Source: Nocardioides speluncae | GTDB lineage: Bacteria; Actinomycetota; Actinomycetes; Propionibacteriales; Nocardioidaceae | Direction of reading: 5' to 3' | NCBI RefSeq assembly: GCF_003121585.1 | Contig: NZ_QEOO01000011.1 | Span: 248,001-312,000, forward strand | DNA length: 64,000 bases | In this document: positions 25,848-32,974 of the stretch, piece after piece | Layout: every line of letters starts with the position of its first letter | How positions within the stretch are numbered: the stretch's first letter is position 1 | Notes under the pieces: generated by a model | What the model was told of the DNA's origin: nothing | Database searches by the model: none | Seen by the model: only the letters and a program-made list of their open reading frames with translations | Position numbers and translations under genes: made by a program

Positions 25848-27005
25848 TCATCCCGGCACTGCCGCCTGCCATACCCGGCCAGACTTGGCGTCGTCGGCGA
25901 GGAGCAGGACCTCGTCGCCGGAGATGCGAGCGATCAGGACCTGCTCACCGGCGGTCTCGGGCTGCACGGGCGTGTCGAGCATCGACCAGTGAGCACCCGC
26001 GTCGGGCGAGCCCCACAGGGCATACTGCCTGCCGTCGCTCGCCGAAGCCAGCACCAGTCGGTCCGCGACGGCTAGCGCGCTCACGAACGGAGCGGCCGTG
26101 ATGTCATCGTCGATGTGCCCGAACACGGGACCGGACCGCCATCGGCCGCCGGTCTCGCGCCAGGTCCCGAATCGGCTGCCCTTGACGCCCACGGCAAGCT
26201 GCCCGTCCGCGATCGGTGTCACCCGCTGCAGCTCGGCGAACTCCTCGTCGTACGGCACCTTGACGCGACGCCAGGCGACGCCGTCCGTCGAGACCCACGC
26301 CATCGGCACTCTGGGCACTCGGCCTTGCCGCTGCGCGCCACCGACCACGGTCCAGGCGCCCCCGGCGGCATAAGTCGCATCGACGGCGAAGGTGTCGAGC
26401 TCCGCGTCGCGTCGCAGTGCCGGGTCGTCGTCAACGAGCCGGAACGCTCGGGCGTCGGGCGACGTCCACACCGCTGCCCCGCTGAACCGGTTGCCGACGA
26501 TCAGCCAGCCCGGTGGCCCTGCTACCAGCCTCCCGACGTTGACTGCATGCGGCCCGCCGTACAGCTCGAACGGGGCAGTCACGCTCTCGAAGGAGCCGTC
26601 CGCCAGCTGGCGCCAGGTGCTCACCCGCGGGTTGCCGTGTGCGCCGCCTTCCTTGGCGCCGATCATGGCGACCTCGCCGCTCCGGCACGCGACCGAGTAG
26701 ATCACGTTGCGCCTCGCCCAGTAGCTGCGCGGACGCATCACCAGGGCCGTCCACGCCTGACCGTCCGCGCTGCGCCAGGCAGCTGGGCGACTCTCACCGG
26801 GACCTGCGAACACCGCGCCGACGACGTACCACTGCTCGCCACACCGTGCGGCGTCGCGGACCGCAACCCGGCCGGCTTGCCCACCAGGCATGGACAGGCT
26901 CGTCTCGGTCCACTCCAGCGAGGGCGCCGCCGGCGGATCTTCCTCGGCGTCGGTGCAGGCGGCGGCCATCAGCAGCAACAGGACCGCACCGATCGCTCTC
27001 CGCAC
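25848..27005 (-). CDS. Lipoprotein with beta-propeller-like repeats
   Basis: A 385-residue exported protein. MRRAIGAVLLLLMAAAC gives a short lipoprotein signal with the lipobox MAAAC. The body has repeated W-x-S/T-x-D-G/A units (WRSADGQAW, WTSPDARAF, WVSTDGVAW, WGSPDAGAHW) spaced 60-80 residues, as in sialidase/BNR-type beta-propellers. No catalytic residues can be named, so the role is unknown. GTG 27005 is selected: TAGGGT lies 7 nt upstream (27018-27013), the leaderless pattern, and the signal peptide starts there. It ends 250 nt before livJ on the same strand. Confidence 0.72.
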   Translation of the reverse strand: MRRAIGAVLLLLMAAACTDAEEDPPAAPSLEWTETSLSMPGGQAGRVAVRDAARCGEQWYVVGAVFAGPGESRPAAWRSADGQAWTALVMRPRSYWARRNVIYSVACRSGEVAMIGAKEGGAHGNPRVSTWRQLADGSFESVTAPFELYGGPHAVNVGRLVAGPPGWLIVGNRFSGAAVWTSPDARAFRLVDDDPALRRDAELDTFAVDATYAAGGAWTVVGGAQRQGRVPRVPMAWVSTDGVAWRRVKVPYDEEFAELQRVTPIADGQLAVGVKGSRFGTWRETGGRWRSGPVFGHIDDDITAAPFVSALAVADRLVLASASDGRQYALWGSPDAGAHWSMLDTPVQPETAGEQVLIARISGDEVLLLADDAKSGRVWQAAVPG

Positions 27006-27012
27006 GGACTCG

Positions 27013-27018
27013 ACCCTA
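27013..27018 (-). promoter_or_regulatory. Leaderless -10 element of the beta-propeller lipoprotein gene
   Basis: On the minus strand TAGGGT is followed by 7 nt and GTG at 27005. Confidence 0.5.
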
Positions 27019-27029
27019 GCGACCAAGGT

Positions 27030-27644
27030 CTAGCCTGCGGACCCTCCTACACCCGGGCCGTGCTCGACGACGCCGTCCGCGACCTGGCGCATCGACAGCC
27101 GAAGGTCCATCGCGGTCTTCTGGATCCACCGGAACGCGTCCGGCTCGCTGAGCCCGAGATCCTTCTGCAGGACGCCCTTCGCGCGGTCGACCGCCTTGCG
27201 GGTCTCCAAACGGTCGGCGAGGTCGGCGACCTCCTTCTCGAGCGTGGCCAGCTCGGTGAACCGGCTGACCGCCATCTCGATCGACGGCACCAGGTCCTGC
27301 TTGGTGAACGGCTTGACCAGGTACGCCATCGCCCCGGCATCGCGTGCCCGCTCCACGAGGTCGCGCTGTGAGAACGCGGTCAGGATCACCACCGGCGCGA
27401 TCCGCTGCTCAGCGATCCGCTCCGCGGCGGCAATGCCGTCCAGCTTCGGCATCTTCACGTCGAGGATCACCAGGTCCGGCCGAAGCTCCTCGGCGAGCTC
27501 GACGGCCCGCTCGCCGTCCGCGGCCTGGCCGACCACGTCGTACCCCTCCTCGGCGAGCATCTCGGCGAGGTCCATCCGGATCAGTGCCTCGTCCTCGGCA
27601 ATGAGGACCCGGCGGCTGCTGCTGTCGTCGACTGGCTGGCTCAC
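27030..27644 (-). CDS. pdtaR: ANTAR response regulator (PdtaR-like transcription antiterminator)
   Basis: A 204-residue response regulator. The receiver domain (10-125) has acids Glu17/Asp18, phosphoacceptor Asp62 in VILDVKMPKLDG, and Lys111 in YLVKPF. The ANTAR RNA-binding domain (about 140-195) has TRKAVDRAKGVLQKDLGLSE and AFRWIQKTAM, the AxxxLM-like signature. The family is phosphorylated by the PdtaS kinase and binds RNA to prevent termination. The kinase gene is not in this window. GTG 27644 is chosen since the frame upstream overlaps the tRNA and TAGCCT stands 7 nt before it. The position beside a tRNA and pyk is conserved in actinobacteria from memory. Confidence 0.93.
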   Translation of the reverse strand: MSQPVDDSSSRRVLIAEDEALIRMDLAEMLAEEGYDVVGQAADGERAVELAEELRPDLVILDVKMPKLDGIAAAERIAEQRIAPVVILTAFSQRDLVERARDAGAMAYLVKPFTKQDLVPSIEMAVSRFTELATLEKEVADLADRLETRKAVDRAKGVLQKDLGLSEPDAFRWIQKTAMDLRLSMRQVADGVVEHGPGVGGSAG

Positions 27645-27651
27645 GGGACAC

Positions 27652-27657
27652 AGGCTA
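27652..27657 (-). promoter_or_regulatory. Leaderless -10 element of pdtaR
   Basis: On the minus strand TAGCCT is followed by 7 nt and GTG at 27644. Confidence 0.5.
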
Positions 27658-27730
27658 GTCGTTCGCCCCGCGCGCGGCGGCAGTCCAATGCGGTACGTCG
27701 CCGCGCGTACAGGTACGGTTTTCTCTGCCA

Positions 27731-27804
27731 GCCCCGGTAGACCAACTGGCAGAGTCGATGCTCTCAAACAGCATTCAGTGTGGGTTCGAATCCCACCCGG
27801 GGTA
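27731..27804 (+). tRNA. tRNA-Leu(CAA)-like, class I shape
   Basis: 74 nt that fold as a cloverleaf. The acceptor stem is GCCCCGG with CCGGGGT (G1-U72 wobble) and discriminator A. The D arm is GACC/AGTC with one mismatch and GG in the loop. The anticodon arm is ATGCT-CTCAAAC-AGCAT (27758-27774), so the anticodon is CAA at 27765-27767, reading UUG (Leu). The variable loop is only TCAGT (5 nt). The T arm is GTGGG-TTCGAAT-CCCAC. No CCA is encoded; GTACCCA follows. Bacterial leucine tRNAs normally carry a long variable arm, which is missing. An 8-bp inverted repeat (CTCTGCCA 27723-27730, TGGCAGAG 27747-27754) could compete with the D arm. Confidence 0.75.
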
Positions 27805-27849
27805 CCCAACCGAGGTCCGAATGTCGGTGCCGTCACCGAGGCTGTCGCC

Positions 27850-28593
27850 ATGTACGGGGATGCTGTTCGCCGCGAGGCTCGACGCTTGCTCGAGGGCGGC
27901 GCCACTCTGTCCGAGGCCAGTCGCCGCCTCGGCGTCAGCCGGTCGACGCTTCGCGACTGGCGTGCCCGCCCGAGCCGGCCGCGGGCCGGCCGATGCTCGC
28001 TGTGCGACGACGCCCCGCTGGACCGTCCGGCGTACGCCGCTCTGCTCGGCTACTACCTCGGTGACAGGTGCATCTCCCGCGCAGCGCGCTACTTCGCCCT
28101 CCGGGTCTCGTGCGACGCCTCCTACCAGCAGATCGTCGCCGACATCGAGCAGGCAATTCACGCGGTTCGTCCCGGCGCTCGGACGTTCCGGGTCTCCGCG
28201 CCTGGCGCGATCGTCGTACAGGCGAACTGGCAGCACTGGCCATGCCTGTTCCCACAGCATGGGCCGGGGCGCAAGCACGAACGGCCGATCGTCCTGGAGC
28301 CCTGGCAGCGGCGGGTTGCTGAAGCTCATCCAGGAGAGTTCCTGCGCGGACTGTTCCACTCGGACGGCTCGCGGGTGCGCAACTGGACGACCCAAGTGGT
28401 TGCCGGCGAGCGTAAGCGATACGACTACCCGCGCTGGCAGTTCACCAATGTCTCGGCCGACATTCGTGAGCTGTGTTGCTGGGCGCTCGATCTGGTCGAG
28501 ATCCCACGGCGGCAGTCGAACGCCAAGACGATCAGCGTGTCGACGCGGGCCGGGGTGGCTCGACTCGATGAGCTGATCGGGCTGAAACGGTAG
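27850..28593 (+). CDS. HTH + LAGLIDADG homing-endonuclease-like protein
   Basis: 247 residues. Residues 15-40 form a helix-turn-helix (TLSEASRRLGVSRSTLRDWR). Cys49 and Cys52 (RCSLCDD) look like half a zinc site. Two LAGLIDADG-type motifs follow: LLGYYLGD (65-72, acid Asp72) and LRGLFHSDG (165-173, acid Asp172). With two motifs and both acids kept, the chain matches single-chain LAGLIDADG enzymes; Lys226 is a plausible supporting lysine. A regulator role, as in the related WhiA fold, is the alternative. ATG 27850 is only 46 nt after the tRNA on the same strand, so the two may be co-transcribed. The frame upstream overlaps the tRNA and is rejected. Confidence 0.72.
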   Translation: MYGDAVRREARRLLEGGATLSEASRRLGVSRSTLRDWRARPSRPRAGRCSLCDDAPLDRPAYAALLGYYLGDRCISRAARYFALRVSCDASYQQIVADIEQAIHAVRPGARTFRVSAPGAIVVQANWQHWPCLFPQHGPGRKHERPIVLEPWQRRVAEAHPGEFLRGLFHSDGSRVRNWTTQVVAGERKRYDYPRWQFTNVSADIRELCCWALDLVEIPRRQSNAKTISVSTRAGVARLDELIGLKR

Positions 28594-28596
28594 ACC

Positions 28597-29361
28597 TCAG
28601 GCCAGGTCGTCGAAGGACGGCGGCGCGTGCTGGTCGGTGGCCTTGAAGAGTACGGCGTGCTCGACGCCCATCGCCTTGCCGCTCATCGCGGCGATCTGCG
28701 GGATGAAGTCCTTCGGCGCGGGGTGGCCGGGGATCGCCGCGAGGTACTCCTTGTGGGCCTCGAGCGAGGCGACGCCCTTGGCCAGCGGCTCCCCGGTCAC
28801 GTCGACTCCGTGGGTGGCGTCGGGGCCGAAGGCGCCGACCAGGATCCACCGGGTGCCCCACTTCTCCAGACCTTCGTCGTCGATCTGCTCCGGGAACACC
28901 CAGCGCTTGTCGGCGTCGCGGATCGCGTCGATCGCGGCCAGCCCGGCCGCCCGGTGGTCGGCCTGGTTGTAGCCAAGGCCGGGGAACTCGACGTCCCAGG
29001 GCCCGACCACCACGGCGTCCGGCCGGAACTGCCTGATCTCGCGGGCGATGTCACGGCGCAGGTCGAGGTTGTAGACCAGCACGCCGTCGGGGTGGTCGAG
29101 GACGGTGAGGCGCTCGACCCCGACCGCGGCGCACGCCGCCTCTTGCTCGGCCCGGCGCAGCCGCGCGGTCTCCTCCGGCGGGTTCGGCATCCCGGCCTCG
29201 CCGCGGGTGAGCAGCAGGTAGCCGACCTCGGCCCCCTGCGCGATCCACTTGGCGACCGCCGCGGACGTGCCGTACTCGACGTCGTCCGGATGTGCGACCA
29301 CGCAGAGCACGCGCTCGAAGGTGTCGTCTGGGAGGGCTGGCAGCGTCATGCCGATCAGCAT
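28597..29361 (-). CDS. PIG-L family N-acetylglucosaminyl deacetylase
   Basis: A 254-residue zinc deacetylase of the PIG-L/LmbE family, which removes acetyl groups from GlcNAc-containing small molecules or glycolipids. The zinc motif AHPDD is at residues 23-27, and NQADHRAAG supplies the third ligand. MshB and Mca of mycothiol metabolism belong to this family, but nothing visible assigns this copy to them. The start may be ATG 29361 or ATG 29349; neither has a clear ribosome site. Convergent with the LAGLIDADG gene, 3 nt apart, and downstream of a broken DUF4232 gene. Confidence 0.85.
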   Translation of the reverse strand: MLIGMTLPALPDDTFERVLCVVAHPDDVEYGTSAAVAKWIAQGAEVGYLLLTRGEAGMPNPPEETARLRRAEQEAACAAVGVERLTVLDHPDGVLVYNLDLRRDIAREIRQFRPDAVVVGPWDVEFPGLGYNQADHRAAGLAAIDAIRDADKRWVFPEQIDDEGLEKWGTRWILVGAFGPDATHGVDVTGEPLAKGVASLEAHKEYLAAIPGHPAPKDFIPQIAAMSGKAMGVEHAVLFKATDQHAPPSFDDLA

Positions 29362-29421
29362 GCCCGACCGACCCGCATGGTGCGACCGGATTTGACCCGT
29401 CCCGGGTCGACAGGGGTCGGC

Positions 29422-29846
29422 TCAGGGGCGGCGGTACGGACGCTGGTGGAGCAGGTGTACGGCGTGGTTGCGGCAGCCGAGCGTCGCGAACCGGACGAAC
29501 CGCGAGCGGGTGGCGTTCGGGACGTAGACCCGGAAGCCGTCCGCCCGGGCCCGCTTGCAAGTCCGGGCCGGGTAGGTCTCGGCGGTCGCCAGCCGGACCG
29601 GGCTGACCAGCCGCTGGCCGGGGCGCACGACGTACGACCTCACCGCGTCCCGCTGCTCGCGGACGGCGGACCGGCCGATCTGGGTGCCGTCGCCGTCGCC
29701 GACGTACGAGATGCCGCCGTAGCCGCCGGTCAAGCACGCGTGACCGGACACGTTGGTCAGCCGCATCCGGCGTAGGTGCTGCCGGCACCGGCGTCGGTGG
29801 CTACGAAACCCTCGGCGAGGTCGGCGTTCGTGCAGCGTGGCGTCGC
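29422..29846 (-). pseudogene. DUF4232 gene remnant: frameshifted and lacking its 5' end
   Basis: DUF4232 domains begin with a cysteine segment such as CTNADL and later have LTNVSG...C and a C-terminal C...H strand. Here the first part (RCTNADLAEGFVATDAGAGS, about 29837-29770) lies in one frame that stops at 29757. The rest (MRLTNVSGHACLTGGYGG through RTCKRARADGFRVYVPN to QRPYRRP, 29766-29422) lies in another frame. Lack of one base near 29767 would join them. No signal peptide fits upstream, because pyk ends at 29869. So both a missing N-terminus and a frameshift indicate a decayed gene; a sequencing error could explain only the frameshift. Confidence 0.65.
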
Positions 29847-29868
29847 GGCCGGCGTAGCTGCGGTCGTT

Positions 29869-31314
29869 TCAGCGCATCGAGCGGTACGCCGGAGCGACCT
29901 CGTTGATCGCGTCGCCCATCCGGTGGATCCGCAGCGCGTTCGTCGAGCCGGGGATGCCGGGCGGGCTGCCCGCGACGACCACCACCAGGTCACCCTCGTG
30001 CACCCGCCCGATCTGCAGCAGCTGCTCGTCGACCTGGCGCACCATCTGGTCGGTGTGCTCGACCGAGACCGTCTTGAAGGTCTCCACGCCCCAGGTCATC
30101 GACAGCTGCGAGCGGGTCGCGGCCTCCGGCGTGAACGCGAGGATCGGGGTGGTCGCCCGCAGCCGGGACAGCCGGCGCGCGGAGTCACCGCTCTGGGTGA
30201 ACGCGACCAGGTACTTGGCGCCGACACGCTCCGCCACCTCGGCCGCGGCCTTGGAGATGACGCCGCCGCGGGTCCGCGGGTTCCACTCGATCTTGGCCAT
30301 CCGGTCCAGGTGCTGCTCGGTCGCCTCCACGATCTTGGCCATGGTCTGCACGGTCTGGATGGGGTACTCCCCCACGCTGGTCTCGCCGGACAGCATCACC
30401 GCGTCGGCGCCGTCCAGCACCGCGTTGGCGACGTCGGACGCCTCGGCGCGGGTGGGCGCCGGCGCGGCGATCATCGACTCCAGCATCTGGGTCGCCACGA
30501 TCACCGGCTTGGCGTTGCGGCGGGCCTTCTCGATGACCTGCTTCTGCAGGAACGGGACCTCCTCGAGCGGACACTCCACGCCGAGGTCACCGCGCGCCAC
30601 CATGAACCCGTCGAAGGCGTCGATCAGCTCGTCGAGGTTCTCGATCGCCTGGGGCTTCTCGATCTTGGCGATGACCGGGATCCGGACGCCTTCTTCGGCC
30701 ATGATCCGGCGTACGTCGTCGGCGTCGGACGCCGAGCGCACGAACGACAGCGCGATGAAGTCGACCGACAGGTGCAGCGCCCAGCGCAGGTCCTCGACAT
30801 CCTTCTCCGACAGCGCCGGCACCGACACCGCAACCCCGGGCAGGTTGATGCCCTTGTGGTCGCTGACCCTGCCGGCGACGACGACCTCGGTGTGTACGTC
30901 GTGACCCTCGACGCCGACCACCTTCAGCCGGACCTTGCCGTCGTCGATCAGCAGCGGGTCCCCGACCGACACGTCGCCGGGCAGCCCGTCGTACGTCGTA
31001 CCGGACTCGTCGGCATTGCCGAGGATGTCGCGAGTGGTGATGGTCCAGGACTGGCCCTTGGCCAGCTCGACCGGCCCGTCCGCGAACCGGCCGAGCCGGA
31101 TCTTCGGCCCCTGCAGGTCGGCGAAGATGCCGACTCCGTGGCCGGTCGCATCGCTGGCCTCACGGACCAGCCGGTAGGCACGCTCGTGGTCGGCATGGGT
31201 GCCGTGGCTCATGTTGAGCCGGGCGACATCCATGCCGGAGTCGACAAGCTCTCGGATCCGCTCGGGAGTCGCCGTCGCCGGACCGAGGGTGCACACGATC
31301 TTTGCTCTTCGCAC
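29869..31314 (-). CDS. pyk: Pyruvate kinase
   Basis: A 481-residue pyruvate kinase, making pyruvate and ATP from phosphoenolpyruvate at the end of glycolysis. The N-terminus RRAKIVCTLGPATATPERIR, the active-site helix PVIAKIEKPQAIENLDELID, the metal site FMVARGDLGVE and KPVIVATQMLESMI are all standard, as is the C-terminal allosteric domain (AVAERVGAKYLVAFTQSG). Length is normal. GTG 31314 is the start; TAGGGT lies 6 nt upstream. A pair of inverted palindromes lies about 95 nt further up. pyk follows gltBD in the same orientation and precedes the tRNA/pdtaR locus. Confidence 0.96.
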   Translation of the reverse strand: MRRAKIVCTLGPATATPERIRELVDSGMDVARLNMSHGTHADHERAYRLVREASDATGHGVGIFADLQGPKIRLGRFADGPVELAKGQSWTITTRDILGNADESGTTYDGLPGDVSVGDPLLIDDGKVRLKVVGVEGHDVHTEVVVAGRVSDHKGINLPGVAVSVPALSEKDVEDLRWALHLSVDFIALSFVRSASDADDVRRIMAEEGVRIPVIAKIEKPQAIENLDELIDAFDGFMVARGDLGVECPLEEVPFLQKQVIEKARRNAKPVIVATQMLESMIAAPAPTRAEASDVANAVLDGADAVMLSGETSVGEYPIQTVQTMAKIVEATEQHLDRMAKIEWNPRTRGGVISKAAAEVAERVGAKYLVAFTQSGDSARRLSRLRATTPILAFTPEAATRSQLSMTWGVETFKTVSVEHTDQMVRQVDEQLLQIGRVHEGDLVVVVAGSPPGIPGSTNALRIHRMGDAINEVAPAYRSMR

Positions 31315-31320
31315 ACCACG

Positions 31321-31326
31321 ACCCTA
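31321..31326 (-). promoter_or_regulatory. Leaderless -10 element of pyk
   Basis: On the minus strand TAGGGT is followed by 6 nt and GTG at 31314. Confidence 0.5.
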
Positions 31327-31406
31327 CTTCCTGGATCGTTAAAACCGCCGCAAACAACCAGCGTCGAGACGGCGCCAGTTTGTGCGAGACCCGGTCAAGT
31401 CGGCGC

Positions 31407-31500
31407 GGCAGTTTCACTAGGTACCTAGTGAAGCTGTCCCAACCCGTCGGAAACTTCGCGCGGGCCGGGACAAATTCACTAGGTACCTAGTGAAACTGCC
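31407..31500. repeat. REPIN-like pair of inverted palindromes
   Basis: The perfect 20-bp palindrome TTCACTAGGTACCTAGTGAA occurs at 31413-31432 and 31475-31494. Each sits in a 34-bp arm (31407-31440 and 31467-31500) and the arms are inverted copies of each other with 32 of 34 bases matching. A 26-bp centre separates them. The element lies between the stop of gltD (31508) and the start of pyk (31314). Two palindromes in opposite orientation is the layout of REPIN elements, but a pair of operators for pyk or a terminator for gltD is also possible. Confidence 0.85.
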
Positions 31501-31507
31501 GGCCAAG

Positions 31508-32974
31508 TCAGACCGTCAGCGGCCTGGCTGTCGGCGGGATGGGGGCCGGGAGGGCGGTGGAGCCGGTGAGGAACTCGTCGACCGCGGCGGCGGCGGCGCG
31601 TCCCTCGGCGATCGCCCAGACGATCAGCGACTGGCCGCGGCCGGCGTCGCCGGCGACGTACACGCCGTCGACCGACGACTTGTACTTCCCGTCGCGCGCC
31701 ACGTTGCCGCGCGCGTCCAGCTCGACGCCGAGCTGCTCGATCAGGCCCGCCTTCTCAGGTCCGGTGAAGCCCATTGCGAACAGCACCAGCTCGGCCGGGA
31801 TCTCGCGCTCGGTGCCCTCGACCTCGTTGAACTTCCCGCCCTCGAAGACCACGTCGACCAGGCGGAGCGCCCGGACGTTGCCGTCGGCGTCGCCGAGGAA
31901 CTCCTTGGTGGACACGGCGTACACGCGGTCGCCGCCCTCCTCGTGGGCCGAGGAGACCCGGAAGATCATCGGGTACGACGGCCACGGCTGGCCCGCGGGT
32001 CGTGCCTCCGGCGGCTCCGGCATGATCTCGAGCTGGGTGACCGAGGCGGCGCCCTGGCGGTGCGAGGTGCCGAGGCAGTCCGCGCCGGTGTCGCCGCCGC
32101 CGATGATCACAACGTTCTTGCCGGTGGCCAGGATCTGGTCCTCGACATCTTCGCCGAGCGAGGTCCGGTTGGCCTGCGGCAGGAACTCCATCGCCTGGTG
32201 GATGCCACCGAGCTCGCGCCCGGTGACCGGCAGGTCCCGGGCCTCGGTGGCGCCGACGGCGAGGACGACGGCGTCGTACCGCTCCTTCAGCTGGGTTCCG
32301 GTGAGCTCGGCGCCGACATCGATGCCGGCCCGGAAAATGGTGCCCTCGCGGCGCATCTGCTCCAGCCGCTGGTCGAGGTGCTTCTTCTCCATCTTGAACT
32401 CGGGGATGCCGTAGCGGAGCAGGCCGCCGATCTTGTCGGCGCGCTCGTAGACCGCGACGGTGTGCCCGGCCCGGGTGAGCTGCTGCGCGGCGGCCAGGCC
32501 GGCTGGCCCGGAGCCGACGACGGCCACGGTCTTTCCGGACAGCCACTCCGGCGGCTGCGGTCGGACGAAGCCGGACTCCCAGGCACGGTCGATGATCGAG
32601 ACCTCGACGTTCTTGATCGTCACCGGGTCCTGGTTGATGCCGAGCACGCAGGCGGTCTCGCACGGCGCCGGGCACAGCCGCCCGGTGAACTCCGGGAAGT
32701 TGTTGGTCGCGTGCAGCCGGTCGATCGCGCCGTCCCAGTCGTTGCGCCAGACCAGGTCGTTCCACTCGGGGATGATGTTGCCGAGCGGGCAGCCCTGGTG
32801 GCAGAACGGGATGCCGCAGTCCATGCAGCGGCCGGCCTGCTTGCTGATGATCGGCAGCAGCGCCCGGCCGGCGCTGCCCGGGTAGACCTCGTTCCAGTCC
32901 TGGACCCGCTCCTCGACCGGGCGTCGGGTCGCCACCTCGCGCCCGTGCTTCAGGAATCCCTTCGGGTCAGCCAT
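31508..32974 (-). CDS. gltD: Glutamate synthase, small subunit (NADPH)
   Basis: A 488-residue small subunit of glutamate synthase. It takes electrons from NADPH through FAD and passes them by iron-sulfur clusters to GltB. The N-terminal cluster motif [17 protein letters not shown] is followed by [13 protein letters not shown]. The FAD site is [17 protein letters not shown], the NADPH site [17 protein letters not shown], and the C-terminus has [18 protein letters not shown]. The length is usual. The start ATG 32974 overlaps the gltB end by 8 nt, so translation is coupled. A palindrome pair lies just after the stop. Confidence 0.96.
   Translation of the reverse strand: MADPKGFLKHGREVATRRPVEERVQDWNEVYPGSAGRALLPIISKQAGRCMDCGIPFCHQGCPLGNIIPEWNDLVWRNDWDGAIDRLHATNNFPEFTGRLCPAPCETACVLGINQDPVTIKNVEVSIIDRAWESGFVRPQPPEWLSGKTVAVVGSGPAGLAAAQQLTRAGHTVAVYERADKIGGLLRYGIPEFKMEKKHLDQRLEQMRREGTIFRAGIDVGAELTGTQLKERYDAVVLAVGATEARDLPVTGRELGGIHQAMEFLPQANRTSLGEDVEDQILATGKNVVIIGGGDTGADCLGTSHRQGAASVTQLEIMPEPPEARPAGQPWPSYPMIFRVSSAHEEGGDRVYAVSTKEFLGDADGNVRALRLVDVVFEGGKFNEVEGTEREIPAELVLFAMGFTGPEKAGLIEQLGVELDARGNVARDGKYKSSVDGVYVAGDAGRGQSLIVWAIAEGRAAAAAVDEFLTGSTALPAPIPPTARPLTV

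Noticed and set aside
27723..27754. TCTGCCA/TGGCAGA repeat at the tRNA linked to the operator at 20273-20290
   Set aside because: The match is short and the TGGCAGAG part is a common D-arm sequence, so I treat the likeness as chance.
27731..27804. tRNA as an integration (att) site
   Set aside because: No integrase, no direct repeat of the tRNA 3' end downstream and no prophage-like genes are visible.
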